A stretch of 40,686 nucleotides of DNA from Chloroflexota bacterium (GTDB taxonomy: Bacteria > Chloroflexota > Limnocylindria > Limnocylindrales > CSP1-4). The notes beneath the pieces were generated by a model. The model saw only the letters and a list, made by a program, of their open reading frames with translations, ran no database searches and had not been told where the DNA came from. Below, piece after piece: positions 7,551-16,898 of this stretch (the first letter of the stretch is position 1; each line of letters starts with the position of its first letter). Location: NCBI GenBank assembly GCA_003156975.1, contig PMIE01000069.1, positions 1 through 40,686 on the forward strand, in the 5' to 3' direction. A program made the position numbers and the translations under genes.

Positions 7551-8633
7551 TGAGGTCTTCCTGTACAGAGGAGCACCCGAGCCGCCGTATCGCTCGGCGA
7601 CGATCTCAGCCATGATCGAAAGAGCCGTCTGCGCTGGCGCTTTCCCGCCGAGATCCAGGCCGATCGGTCCTCGCAGACGTGCGATGTCGGCCTCCGGGAG
7701 GCCCAGGGCGATCAGCCGGCTGCGACGTTCCGCCTGGGTCTTCCTCGAGCCGACCGCGCCGACGTAGCGGCAGCCCCGACGGAGCGCCTCTGCGATGGCC
7801 GGCTCGTCGAACTTGGCGTCGTGGGTGACCACGGCCACCGCATCGGACGGGCCCATGTCGATCTGATCCGCAGCCTCGTCCGCCCAGGCAACGATCAGGC
7901 TGCCCACCTCGGGGAACCGCTCCTGCGTGGCGAAGGTGGCGCGGCCATCGATGACGACGGTCTCGTAGCCAAGCTCGCGCGCGAACCGAACCAGTGAGAT
8001 GGCCGCCTGGACCGCGCCCACGACTACAAGGCGAGGCGTGGCCGGGAAGCTCTCCAGGAACACTTGCCTCTGGCCAACTGCGACCGTGCCGGATCCGGCT
8101 CGCATCAGGTTGCGGCGCGCGCCGGCGGCGACTGCTGCGTCCAGCTCGGCATCGCCGGTCGAGCCGGTCATGGTTCCGTCCTCGTGGACGAGGAACGCCT
8201 TCGCGGGCGATTCCCCCGCGCCGCGCGGGTGGGGACCGTACTCGGGAGGTGGCGCGTCCGAAGGCAGCGGGATCGCTACGACGACGCCGCCCTTGCCCGC
8301 GGCGGCATCGAGAACCTCCGGCCTGAGAAATGGCTCGATGAGGACGTCGATCGTTCCGCCGCAGGCCATGCCGACGTCCCAGGCCTGCTCGTCGCTGATG
8401 CCGTAGCGGATGACACGGCTCACGCCGTCGCGTCGGGCACGCTGGATCTCTTCGAACGCGGCGCCTTCCACGCAGCCGCCGCTGATCGAACCTGCCAGAC
8501 GGCCGTCCGCGGTGCCCACTAGAGTCGCGCCCTCGGGGCGCGGAGAAGACCCGAATGATCGGACAACGACAGCCCGGCCCAGCTCTACTCCCTCCGCCTG
8601 CCAGCCCTGGACGGTTTGGATCAACTCCTTCAC
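7545..8633 (-). CDS. xdhC: XdhC/CoxI-family molybdenum-cofactor maturation protein
   Basis: A 362-aa protein. The N-terminal XdhC/CoxI domain has GSSPRPEG, SISGGCVEGA and GMACGGTIDVLIEP. A Rossmann domain follows, and the conserved C-terminus has GLDLGGKAPAQTALSIMAEI. XdhC proteins bind molybdenum cofactor, promote its sulfuration and insert it into xanthine-dehydrogenase-family enzymes. The only such enzyme in the window is the aldehyde oxidoreductase at 24552, the plausible client although 16 kb away. The start is GTG at 8631-8633, with AGGAGGA 4 bases upstream. It lies 148 bp downstream of the ferredoxin gene on the same strand. Confidence 0.88.
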   Translation of the reverse strand: MKELIQTVQGWQAEGVELGRAVVVRSFGSSPRPEGATLVGTADGRLAGSISGGCVEGAAFEEIQRARRDGVSRVIRYGISDEQAWDVGMACGGTIDVLIEPFLRPEVLDAAAGKGGVVVAIPLPSDAPPPEYGPHPRGAGESPAKAFLVHEDGTMTGSTGDAELDAAVAAGARRNLMRAGSGTVAVGQRQVFLESFPATPRLVVVGAVQAAISLVRFARELGYETVVIDGRATFATQERFPEVGSLIVAWADEAADQIDMGPSDAVAVVTHDAKFDEPAIAEALRRGCRYVGAVGSRKTQAERRSRLIALGLPEADIARLRGPIGLDLGGKAPAQTALSIMAEIVAERYGGSGAPLYRKTSA

Positions 8634-8781
8634 GGCGTCCTCCTGATGGGGTGTTGGGCTGTGTCGGGATGGCTTCTCGGGGGCAATCCGGGACGCGCGG
8701 CGCATTCTGCCTGCGCGTTGCGCGAGCGGCGGCTGGTGGAACTATGGAGCCGAGTCCGCCTGGCCGCCACTCGCCGGAAGA

Positions 8782-9480
<699 letters not shown>

Positions 9481-10566
9481 TCAGCGCTCCGTGCAACTGA
9501 TGCAGGGGTCGATGGTGAGGATGATGTTCGGGACGTCCGCGAGTTCGCAGCCCTTGACGAGCTTGATCATGGCCGGGATGTTGGCGAACGTTGGGGTACG
9601 GGCTCGGAAACGCTCCAGGTTCTTGGTGCCGTTGGCCTTGACGTAGTAGAGGACCTCTCCGCGCGGCTGCTCGAGTCGGGTGAAGACCTCGCCCATCGGG
9701 TTGCCACGCGGTTTGGTTTCGAGGGGCATCCCTTCACCCTTGGGCATCTTGTCGATGGCCTGGCGAATGATGTCGATCGACTGGTCGATCTCGCGCATCC
9801 GCACGACCACGCGGGCGAGGCAGTCGCCGGCGGTCTCGACGACCGGCTCCAGTTCGATCCGATCGTAGTAGTTCGCGCCGATGAGGCGCGTGTCGGTGGC
9901 GATGCCGGAGGCTCGAGCCATGGGGCCGACACAATCCACGGCGCGTGCGTCTTCCATCGACAGGACGCCGACCCCGCCGAGCCGGTGGGCGATCGAGGGG
10001 TCCGTCCCGAAGACATTCGCCGTCTTCTTGAATTGCTTGCCCAGGTCCTGGAGCTGAACCAGGATCGCCGCAAGTTCCGTGTCGCTCATGTCGCGCTTGA
10101 CGCCGCCGATCCGGTTGACCGAGTGGATGATCCGGCCGCCGGTCGTCTTCTCGAAGATGTCCAGGATCTGCTCGCGCATCCGCCAGCAGTGCATGAACAG
10201 GTTCTCGAAGCCGAAGGCGTCGGCGCCCAGCCCGAGCCACAGGAGGTGGCTCTGAATGCGCGAGATCTCTGCCCAGATGAGGCGCAGCCAGGCGGCCCGC
10301 TCAGGGATCTCGATATTCATGATGGTCTCGAGGGAGACGCAGTAGCCCATGCCGTGCATGAAGCTGCAGATGCCGCAGATGCGCTCCACCACGAAGCCCA
10401 TCTCGGTGTACTCAACGCGCTCGACCATCATTTCGAGGCCGCGGTGGATGTATCCGATGGTGGGGATCGCGTCGAGGACCTTCTCGTCCTCGAGGATCAG
10501 ATCGAGAACGAGCGGCTCCGGCAGAACCGGATGCTGCGGCCCGAACGGAACGACTGTCCGCTTCAT
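9481..10566 (-). CDS. echE: [NiFe]-hydrogenase large (catalytic) subunit, group 4 Ech type
   Basis: A 361-aa NuoD-fold protein that keeps both nickel-binding pairs: C64 and C67 in RICGIC and C355 and C358 in DPCISCTER. These cysteines are absent from complex I NuoD, so this is a hydrogenase subunit, expected to reduce protons or oxidise H2 at a Ni-Fe(CN)2CO centre. The ATG at 10564-10566 overlaps the TGA of echD. The protein ends exactly at the arginine that is normally the processed C-terminus, so no peptide remains to be cleaved. The short length and gene order match six-subunit Ech. Confidence 0.93.
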   Translation of the reverse strand: MKRTVVPFGPQHPVLPEPLVLDLILEDEKVLDAIPTIGYIHRGLEMMVERVEYTEMGFVVERICGICSFMHGMGYCVSLETIMNIEIPERAAWLRLIWAEISRIQSHLLWLGLGADAFGFENLFMHCWRMREQILDIFEKTTGGRIIHSVNRIGGVKRDMSDTELAAILVQLQDLGKQFKKTANVFGTDPSIAHRLGGVGVLSMEDARAVDCVGPMARASGIATDTRLIGANYYDRIELEPVVETAGDCLARVVVRMREIDQSIDIIRQAIDKMPKGEGMPLETKPRGNPMGEVFTRLEQPRGEVLYYVKANGTKNLERFRARTPTFANIPAMIKLVKGCELADVPNIILTIDPCISCTER

Positions 10567-11060
10567 GCCTTCTTCTCCGCCGCTGCAGCCGAAGCGGCGG
10601 AAGCGGCCGCCGCCGCTGCAGCCGTTGCCGCGAGTCGTGCCTTGATCGCCTGGTGCGAGAAGGGAACCTTGGTCACCGTCTTGTAGAGCTGGCCCTGCAG
10701 GTCCAGGCCGATGCCCGTGACGTTGATGCCGAACAGCTCGCGGATCTCGTTCTCGTACAGGAACGCCGCGCCGAAGAACTCGGAGATGCTTGGGACCGCA
10801 TCGCCGACGGTGATCTGCTCGCGGATCGTCTCGAACTCGCGATCTTTGGCGAAGGCCCAGGCGATCTCGAAGACGCTGGCCGCCTGCGAAGCCGGCGCGG
10901 CGTCTGCCGTCGGGGCGTCCGTGGCCGGCGCCGCGGGCTCCGCTGCCGCGCCGTGGGGCGGGGCCGGGGCCGCGATCACAGTGGTGACGTTGATCAGGGC
11001 AAGCCGCCAACCGGCCTTGTGGTAGTCCCCGACACGAGCGAGGAACGAGGCGCTATCCAT
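10563..11060 (-). CDS. echD: Ech-type hydrogenase NuoC-like subunit (EchD)
   Basis: A 165-aa homologue of the NuoC/30-kDa subunit, which packs against the large subunit. The recognisable core is residues about 63-140, including the EFFGAAFLYENEIRELFGI signature and GQLYK. Residues about 31-62 are an Ala/Pro-rich insertion within the usual N-terminal domain, and residues about 142-165 are an almost pure alanine tail ending in EKKA. Both are low complexity and encoded by GCN-rich DNA. The ATG at 11058-11060 overlaps the TGA of echC, and its own stop overlaps echE. Confidence 0.85.
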   Translation of the reverse strand: MDSASFLARVGDYHKAGWRLALINVTTVIAAPAPPHGAAAEPAAPATDAPTADAAPASQAASVFEIAWAFAKDREFETIREQITVGDAVPSISEFFGAAFLYENEIRELFGINVTGIGLDLQGQLYKTVTKVPFSHQAIKARLAATAAAAAAASAASAAAAEKKA

Positions 11061-11485
11061 CAAGCCGTCTTCTTTCGTTTCTGCTCCAGAGCGGCGATGC
11101 CCTGCACGACGCCGTCGATGATGCTTTCTGGCCGGGCGGCGCAACCGGGCACGTACACGTCCACCGGCACGACCTTGTCTATCCCGCCCTGGATGTTGTA
11201 CGCACGGGCGAAGATGCCGCCGGAGCAGGCACACGCGCCGACGGCCACAACGACCTTGGGGTCCGGCATCTGGCGATACAGGTTCTCGATGATCTCGATG
11301 TTCTTCTCGTTGACGCTGCCGGTCACGAGGAGGATGTCGGCGTGCTTGGGGTTGCCCGTGTTGAGGACCCCAAACCGTTCCACGTCGTACAGCGGCGTCA
11401 GGCAGGCCAGGACCTCGATGTCGCAGCCGTTGCAGCTCGATCCGTCGTAGTGAAGTATCCAGGGGGAGCGACTGAAGAAGGACAT
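11060..11485 (-). CDS. echC: [NiFe]-hydrogenase small subunit (EchC, NuoB-like)
   Basis: A 141-aa NuoB-type subunit with one [4Fe-4S] cluster proximal to the active site. The likely ligands are C18 and C21 (SSCNGCD), C85 in GACACSGG and C115 in VPGC. The CxxC spacing of the first pair is the hydrogenase form; complex I has adjacent cysteines. The ATG at 11483-11485 lies 5 bases downstream of echB. The gene overlaps echD by one base (TGATG), a sign of coupled translation. Confidence 0.92.
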   Translation of the reverse strand: MSFFSRSPWILHYDGSSCNGCDIEVLACLTPLYDVERFGVLNTGNPKHADILLVTGSVNEKNIEIIENLYRQMPDPKVVVAVGACACSGGIFARAYNIQGGIDKVVPVDVYVPGCAARPESIIDGVVQGIAALEQKRKKTA

Positions 11486-11490
11486 CTTGC

Positions 11491-12345
11491 CTACCTGCCT
11501 AGAAGGAACAGGGCGAGGACGTTGCCGCCGGAGAAGAGCAGCGTCGCGACCCAGGTCGAGCGAAGCACCAGCTGCCACTTGATCCGCGAGGTGGAGTTGT
11601 CCACCAGGATCTCCAGGGCATAGGCGACGAGGAAGACCACGACGCCGAGGGCGATGCTCCAGTTGAAGAGCAGAACAACGAAAGCGGCCAGCAGTGCCGA
11701 CTCGTACCAGTGAGCCAGCTCGACGTAGGCCAGGAGCCGCCCGGACATGTCCGTCGTGAGGCCGCTGACCAGCTCCTGATGCGGGTGGTGCGAAGTGGAG
11801 ATGTCGAAGGGGGACTTGCGGAGCTTGATCGTGGCGACCATGAGGAAGGCCAGGACCACGCCGGGCAGTTCCACCGCCACGAGCTTGGACGAGGCGAGCA
11901 CGCCGGCAAAGCTGCTTTCTCCGGTGACCTTGCAGACGCCGGCCATCATCAGGATGAAGAACGGCTCCGAGGCCAGCAGGACGATCAGTTCGCGCTCGGC
12001 CCCGGCGAAGCTGTACGGCGAGTTGACCGAACCGGCGGCCAGCACGAGGAAGAGCGCGGCAAGGGCGAACACGAAGGCCGTGAAGATCAGGTCCGTCCCG
12101 CTCAGGAGCAGGAAGCCGGTCACGGCCATGAAGGCCACGTGGCCGAGAAGCAGCGGCTCCACCACGGGGTTGACCTGGCGGGCTTGCTTCTGCAGCAGCT
12201 TGCCGAAGTCGTAGAAAGGCTGGAGAAGGGGAGGCCCGATGCGTCCCTGCATTCGGGCGCTGACTATCCGGTCGAACCCGACCAGGAGGCCGCCGAAGAC
12301 CGGGGCCAGCAGGACGAAGAGGATGCCGTAGATCGCGGGAGTCAT
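11491..12345 (-). CDS. echB: Ech-type hydrogenase membrane subunit (EchB, NuoH-like)
   Basis: A 284-aa integral membrane protein with about eight helices. It has the NuoH/EchB landmarks ARMQGRIGPP (about 30-39), AERELIVLLASEPFF in a central loop, and KLRKSPFDIS with nearby acidic residues. This subunit anchors the soluble arm and links catalysis to ion movement in complex I-like hydrogenases. The ATG at 12343-12345 shares one base with the echA stop (TGATG). Confidence 0.92.
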   Translation of the reverse strand: MTPAIYGILFVLLAPVFGGLLVGFDRIVSARMQGRIGPPLLQPFYDFGKLLQKQARQVNPVVEPLLLGHVAFMAVTGFLLLSGTDLIFTAFVFALAALFLVLAAGSVNSPYSFAGAERELIVLLASEPFFILMMAGVCKVTGESSFAGVLASSKLVAVELPGVVLAFLMVATIKLRKSPFDISTSHHPHQELVSGLTTDMSGRLLAYVELAHWYESALLAAFVVLLFNWSIALGVVVFLVAYALEILVDNSTSRIKWQLVLRSTWVATLLFSGGNVLALFLLGR

Positions 12346-14276
12346 CAGCGGACCACCATCCCAGTCACGACCATTGCAATCAGCACTCCGGCGCAGGTCA
12401 CCGTTCCGACGCGGAACATCAGCGCCCCGTTGATGACGCCTTCGAGGTAGTAGTTGCGCAGCGTCACGGTTCTCGAGCCGCCGAGCGCGGCGCCCATCAC
12501 GTGGGCGGAGTCGGCATTGCGACCGCTCGTATAGAAGTCCGACGTGTCATATGGCCGCCGGGAGGCCCACAGGGCCAGGAGCGGGAGGAACAGAACCGCG
12601 GCGAGCATCACGACCAGCATCGCCGGCTCGATGTTCAGCAGCGTCTGAGGCGCGGCGTGGAACGCGGCGAGTGCGTATGGGCCAACGACTCGATCCGAGA
12701 TGGGCCCGATCAAGGCTGTGAAGCCGATGACGCCGACCGCAAGAGCACTCTCCGTCAGCCACTCGTATCGCGAGACCCGGCGCTGAATGGAGAGTTCGTA
12801 CTCGCTGACGTTCTTCATCGAGAGAACCTTGATCAGCAGCTTGCCCCAGTAGAAAAGGGTCAGCGAACTGCCGAAGGCCATGATCAGGATCATCACCGCG
12901 CCCTGCCCGCCCGGCACATTCAGGAAGGCCCGGATGGCCGCCCATTTGGCGACCACGATGCCGAACGGGGCGATGAACATGCCGGCCATGCCGACCAGTG
13001 CCAGGACGCTGACCCTGGGCAGGCGGCTCAGCAACGTGTCGAAGTTCTCCATGTCCTTGGTGTAGAGCCGGTTCTCGATCGTGCCCACCACGAGGAAGAG
13101 CAGGGCCTTCGCCAAAGCGTGGAAGATGATGATCATGACGCCCACCCAGGCGAGCTCCGGCGTCCCGATGCCGGCGCAGCCGACGATCAGACCCAGGCTG
13201 CCGATCGTGGAGTAGGCCAGCACCTTCTTGGTGTTCTGTTCCGTCACCGCCACGAGCGAGACGAAGAGGAAGGTTCCGAGGCCGACGAAGGCGACCAGGT
13301 ATCCAACTGTGGATCCGGTGATCGCAGGCGAGAGTCGCAGGAGAAGGAAGACACCGGCCTTGACCATCGTGCTCGAGTGCAGGAGGGCCGAGGTAGGGGA
13401 GGGGGCATACATCGCGCCGATCAGCCAGGAGCTGAACGGCATCTGGGCGCTCTTGGTGATGCCGGCGAAGCAGAGCAGCGCAACGGCGCCGAGCATCACG
13501 CCCGAGGCAGGACCGGAGGTGAGCTTCGCGAGGTCCAGCGTCATGTGCTGGTCCGCGAGGATCGCGATCGCGGCGCCGAAGCCGAGGCCGCCGAGCAGGT
13601 TCATGTTCAGGGCCTTGAACGCGTACCCGATCGTCTCTGTCGTTCGCGTGTAGCCGATCAGCAGGAACGAGCAGAGCGTCGTGATCTCCCAGAAGACCAG
13701 CATCATCGGCAGGTAGTTGGACACCACCAGCCCGAACATGCCGGCCAGGAAGACGAATAGCAAAGAGAAGAAGACATTCCGGCGGCCCCGGATCATGGGG
13801 CTGGCGCGATGGTAGTCGCGCATGTAGCCGAGAGCGTTGACGCAGATCAGCGTGCCGATGATGCCGATGATCAGCACCATCACCATCGACAGCCGGTCGA
13901 ACCAGAAGAGACGCTGCGCATCGACTTCCGGCATGCGGCCGGTCGCTTCGAGGAATACCGCGATGCCCAGCTGGATGAGCGCCATCGCCGGAGCAAGGAA
14001 GCGGCGGTTCATCAGGCCGATGACGACGATGAGGGCGGTGATCGCGATTTCCGAGGCGAGGATCGCGTAGCCCGGGGTAATGCCGTTCGGGAGTCCGAAG
14101 AAGACGCCGTCACCGTTGCCGAAGGTCGCGACCGCGGCGATCGAAGCCACGATGATGACCGCGCTCGAGGCGAGGACGATCGGGTTGCGTACCGATGCTC
14201 GAGTGACCAGCAGCAACACGGCGCCGATTACGAGCGGGAAGGCGATCAGAAAAGCGATGAGAGAGCTCACGATCAA
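12345..14276 (-). CDS. echA: Ech-type hydrogenase antiporter-like subunit (EchA, NuoL/HyfB-like)
   Basis: A 643-aa ion-pumping subunit of the Mrp/NuoL family with about 15-16 hydrophobic segments. Expected pump residues are present: a glutamate in MLVFWEITTLCSF, a lysine in GITKSAQMPFSSWL, histidine and lysine in ALLHSSTMVKAGV, and HALAKALLF further on. A single antiporter-like subunit is the Ech pattern, rather than the multiple copies of Hyf or Mbh. It should move H+ or Na+ when ferredoxin is oxidised with H2 formation. The ATG at 14274-14276 overlaps the end of the receiver gene by 4 bases. Confidence 0.92.
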   Translation of the reverse strand: MIVSSLIAFLIAFPLVIGAVLLLVTRASVRNPIVLASSAVIIVASIAAVATFGNGDGVFFGLPNGITPGYAILASEIAITALIVVIGLMNRRFLAPAMALIQLGIAVFLEATGRMPEVDAQRLFWFDRLSMVMVLIIGIIGTLICVNALGYMRDYHRASPMIRGRRNVFFSLLFVFLAGMFGLVVSNYLPMMLVFWEITTLCSFLLIGYTRTTETIGYAFKALNMNLLGGLGFGAAIAILADQHMTLDLAKLTSGPASGVMLGAVALLCFAGITKSAQMPFSSWLIGAMYAPSPTSALLHSSTMVKAGVFLLLRLSPAITGSTVGYLVAFVGLGTFLFVSLVAVTEQNTKKVLAYSTIGSLGLIVGCAGIGTPELAWVGVMIIIFHALAKALLFLVVGTIENRLYTKDMENFDTLLSRLPRVSVLALVGMAGMFIAPFGIVVAKWAAIRAFLNVPGGQGAVMILIMAFGSSLTLFYWGKLLIKVLSMKNVSEYELSIQRRVSRYEWLTESALAVGVIGFTALIGPISDRVVGPYALAAFHAAPQTLLNIEPAMLVVMLAAVLFLPLLALWASRRPYDTSDFYTSGRNADSAHVMGAALGGSRTVTLRNYYLEGVINGALMFRVGTVTCAGVLIAMVVTGMVVR

Positions 14277-14659
14277 TGGGCTCCCGGCAGCAGGTGGTCG
14301 ATTTCGTAGAGGAGGACGTCCGCGGAGACCGGCTTCTCCAGGTAGCGCTGGACCGGCAGCCAGCCATCGCGATCCTGCGCAGATCGCTCACGGGAAGTGA
14401 GGTGCTCATCGGCGCGCGTCAGCATGATCAGCGGCAGGGTGGGGAAGTCCTTAGCCAGGGATCTCGCCAGATCGAAGCCGGCATAGGCCCCATCCAGCAT
14501 CCCCTCGAGAACCACCACGTCCGGCCGACGCTTGCGGACCGCGTCGAGCGCCTCAGCCTCGGTCGAGGCCAGCACGACCGAATGCCCGTCTGCGGTGAGC
14601 GCGGCCGCGTTGCGGGCCACGAGCCCCGCGTCATCGTCCACCAGTAGGATCTCAGTCAT
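14273..14659 (-). CDS. Single-domain response-regulator receiver, first gene of the hydrogenase operon
   Basis: A 128-aa CheY-like receiver with no output domain. The acidic pair (VDDD, residues 7-10), the switch threonine (IMLT) and the conserved lysine (YLEKP) are present. The position expected for the phospho-acceptor aspartate is glutamate (E52 in VVVLEGML). A glycine-containing insertion follows, as I recall from receivers encoded with hydrogenases. The ATG at 14657-14659 has GGGAG about 10 bases upstream. Overlap with echA indicates co-translation. Its partner cannot be named from this window. Confidence 0.82.
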   Translation of the reverse strand: MTEILLVDDDAGLVARNAAALTADGHSVVLASTEAEALDAVRKRRPDVVVLEGMLDGAYAGFDLARSLAKDFPTLPLIMLTRADEHLTSRERSAQDRDGWLPVQRYLEKPVSADVLLYEIDHLLPGAH

Positions 14660-14865
14660 CCCGTTCCACTCCCGAAGCGGCGCGCCGCGCTTCCGCGGCA
14701 ATCCCGGGTCCATTTCATACAATGAAGGACCCACACAATATAATAGCTACTCCGAGGCGGACACACTCTCCGATTCGGCACGAATTCGCGGGCCCTTCGG
14801 CCCCTGAATGGCCGGTCAACTTGTGGGTTGCGCCCTCTCACGTCACCTGGACTAGGCTTCGCTCC
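14660..14865. promoter_or_regulatory. Divergent control region between the ech operon and hypAB
   Basis: This 206-bp gap separates the minus-strand hydrogenase operon from plus-strand hypA, so both promoters should lie here. It includes an A/T-rich island with a perfect TATAAT at 14739-14744 on the plus strand. I found no convincing TTGACA at the right distance, so the direction is uncertain. An interrupted dyad, GGGTCC...GGACCC, sits immediately beside it at 14706-14732. Confidence 0.5.
14706..14732. promoter_or_regulatory. Interrupted palindrome upstream of the ech operon
   Basis: GGGTCC at the left pairs with GGACCC at the right, and inside them TTCAT pairs with ATGAA after a 2-base bulge, leaving a 3-base ACA turn. 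It lies 47 bases upstream of the receiver gene start. It could be an operator or a hairpin in the ech leader RNA. Confidence 0.4.
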
Positions 14866-15213
14866 ATGCATGAGTTCTCGATCGCCGAGTCTATCGCGAC
14901 GCAGGTTTGTCGTTATGCGCCCGCTACCGGACGCGTCTGCTCGGTCGAGATCCGGGTCGGCGCCTTGCGCGGCCTGGAACCGTCGTCGCTGGAAATGTGC
15001 TGGCAGGCCGTGATTCACGACTCGCCGCTGGCCGGATCTGAGCTGCTCGTGGATCTGCTCCCCTGGACCATTGCGTGCCCCGCATGCGGGCAGACCTGGA
15101 CGAGCCCGGTTCCGTTCGTTGCCTGTTCCTGCGGGGAGCCAAGACCGAACCCAACGGCGAGCGACGAGCTTGATCTCGTCTCCATCACCATCGAAGACGA
15201 AATGGAGGCGTAA
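14866..15213 (+). CDS. hypA: Hydrogenase nickel-insertion protein HypA
   Basis: A 115-aa protein beginning MHEFSIAES; His2 is the invariant nickel ligand of HypA. HypA delivers nickel to the hydrogenase large subunit together with HypB. The zinc site usually has two CxxC pairs. Here the first is normal (CPAC, about residues 70-73), but the second reads ACSCGEP, a CxC spacing. I chose the ATG at 14866 over longer in-frame starts because it gives the required MHE N-terminus. It lies just before hypB and divergent from echE, its probable client. Confidence 0.9.
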   Translation: MHEFSIAESIATQVCRYAPATGRVCSVEIRVGALRGLEPSSLEMCWQAVIHDSPLAGSELLVDLLPWTIACPACGQTWTSPVPFVACSCGEPRPNPTASDELDLVSITIEDEMEA

Positions 15214-15216
15214 GTG

Positions 15217-15891
15217 ATGAATCCGCCTGTGCGAACTATCCAGCTGCCCCTCAACGCCCGCGTGCTGGAGGCGAACGATCGGATCGCGGCGGAGAATCGC
15301 GCCGAATTTGAGCGACGCAAGATTCTGGCAATCAACCTGATCGGGGCGCCAGGATGTGGCAAGACCGCTTTGCTCGAGGCGACACTGCGTGCACTGAGCG
15401 GAGGCCGGCGTCCGGCCGTCCTGGTGGGTGATCTGACCACGCGCCGCGACGGCGATCGACTCGAGCGCTGGTGCGACCAGGTCGTCCAGATCTCGACCGG
15501 CCAGGGATGCCACCTCGAGGCGCACCAGGTTCGCGACGCGCTCGGGCAGATAGATCTCAGCCGGGTCGACTACCTGTTCATCGAGAATGTCGGGAACCTC
15601 ATCTGCCCCGTGGGCTTCGATCTCGGTCAGGCTGTCACGGTGGGCCTGTTCAGCCTGACCGAGGGCGATGACAAGGCCGCCAAGCATCCATATCTGGTGG
15701 AGTCCGCGGACCTCCTGCTCCTGAACAAGGTCGACCTGCTGCCCCACCTGTCGTTCGATCGGGCCGGCTTCGCTGCGGACGTCCGCCTCCTCAACCCAGA
15801 AGTACCCGTGCTGGATGTCTCGGCGACAACCGGCGAGGGACTCGATGCCTGGCTCTCGTGGCTCGAACGCCGGGCCGTGGGGGGGGCGTAG
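15217..15891 (+). CDS. hypB: Hydrogenase nickel-incorporation GTPase HypB
   Basis: A 224-aa SIMIBI-class GTPase. The P-loop is GAPGCGKT (about residues 42-49), the metal-site cysteine-histidine pair is in TGQGCHLEA, ENVGNLICP follows, and NKVD gives guanine specificity. It lacks the histidine-rich nickel-storage N-terminus of some HypBs. The ATG at 15217 is 8 bases from GGAGG (15204-15208); an in-frame GTG at 15214 is an alternative. Only 3 bases separate it from hypA if the ATG is used. HypC, D, E and F are not in this window and must be elsewhere for a working hydrogenase. Confidence 0.9.
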   Translation: MNPPVRTIQLPLNARVLEANDRIAAENRAEFERRKILAINLIGAPGCGKTALLEATLRALSGGRRPAVLVGDLTTRRDGDRLERWCDQVVQISTGQGCHLEAHQVRDALGQIDLSRVDYLFIENVGNLICPVGFDLGQAVTVGLFSLTEGDDKAAKHPYLVESADLLLLNKVDLLPHLSFDRAGFAADVRLLNPEVPVLDVSATTGEGLDAWLSWLERRAVGGA

Positions 15892-15900
15892 CCGAGTCGG

Positions 15901-16890
15901 TCAGGCGTCGACGATGGAGAGGCACACCAGGGTCTGGTTGAGCAACTGGTAGGCGATCTCTCCGAACGTCATCGGTCCGGTCACGTGACCGATCGGCTCA
16001 CCCTCAAGCGCTCCGTACACGTAGTTCAAGATGCAGTTACAGGCGAATGCGGCGTCGCTGTGCGACTCGCCCACTGCTTCGCGAAACGCCCTGGCATAGT
16101 CGCTGACGGGGGCCGCGATCCGGTACTCGATGCCACGGAACACCGGCGCGTACAGATTTACGATGCCGGCGGCGGGATCGACCGACTGGAAGCTCGTGTT
16201 GACCTGTGCGCCGGCGTAGTCGGCCACGAGTGGGAGACGCGTATCGACGGCCGTCTTGACGAGGTAGCGGGCGAAGTTGCGCAGCTTCCCGTTGACCCTG
16301 CAGTCGGTGACCGTCAGGCCTTCATCTCGGAACGTGATGATGTCGCCGGGGCCCCCGCGGAACAGGTTGGTGATGCTGACCTGCGCGGTGCGACCTTCCG
16401 GCAGGCTGGCATGGAGCACCGTCGCTCGTTCAGCCTCTCGGTGCCCCGTCCGCCCATCGAAGGTGTACGGCGCCACGGCGCCGAGGTCTCCCAGCGATAC
16501 GCCCGAGATCCAGCCGACGATTGGCGTCCGGAAGAGGCCGGGGTAGTACGGGGCTCGCGCCGCGTACTCCAAGTGGGCGGGGCTGCCTGCCGGCATGACG
16601 ACGACCGAGAACCCGTTGTCGGGTGCATCGGTGACGACCCGAGCGAGTTCATGAGCGTCGTACGATCGAATCGCGATGTCGGCCGGGTCGACAGGGAGCT
16701 CCGTCACGAGGACGCGATCGGTCGACTCGCAACTGCACTCCGGAGTCATGAAGTAGCGCATCGTGCCGCCGATCCAGTTACCCGGGGGCAGGCGGCCGAG
16801 GAGCTCCTCCGTGCCGGCGACGACCGCGACGGCTCCCGAGGCCAGCAGTTCGCTGGCGCGCTCGACGGTGAACAACCCCTTGACGAGCAT
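15901..16890 (-). CDS. DUF6976-like conserved protein of unknown function
   Basis: A 329-aa soluble protein. The overall pattern (an NWIGGTMRYFM segment near residue 38, a cysteine pair CSC at about 52-54, and a C-terminal ACNCILNYVYGALEG near 285-300) resembles what I recall of DUF6976, distantly reminiscent of FIST sensory domains. That resemblance is a memory of pattern, not a search result. The clustered cysteines could bind metal. The ATG at 16888-16890 is 8 bases after the stop of the XRE-family gene, so the two form an operon. Its 3' end converges on hypB with a 9-bp gap. Confidence 0.55.
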   Translation of the reverse strand: MLVKGLFTVERASELLASGAVAVVAGTEELLGRLPPGNWIGGTMRYFMTPECSCESTDRVLVTELPVDPADIAIRSYDAHELARVVTDAPDNGFSVVVMPAGSPAHLEYAARAPYYPGLFRTPIVGWISGVSLGDLGAVAPYTFDGRTGHREAERATVLHASLPEGRTAQVSITNLFRGGPGDIITFRDEGLTVTDCRVNGKLRNFARYLVKTAVDTRLPLVADYAGAQVNTSFQSVDPAAGIVNLYAPVFRGIEYRIAAPVSDYARAFREAVGESHSDAAFACNCILNYVYGALEGEPIGHVTGPMTFGEIAYQLLNQTLVCLSIVDA

Positions 16891-16898
16891 GATCCCCT

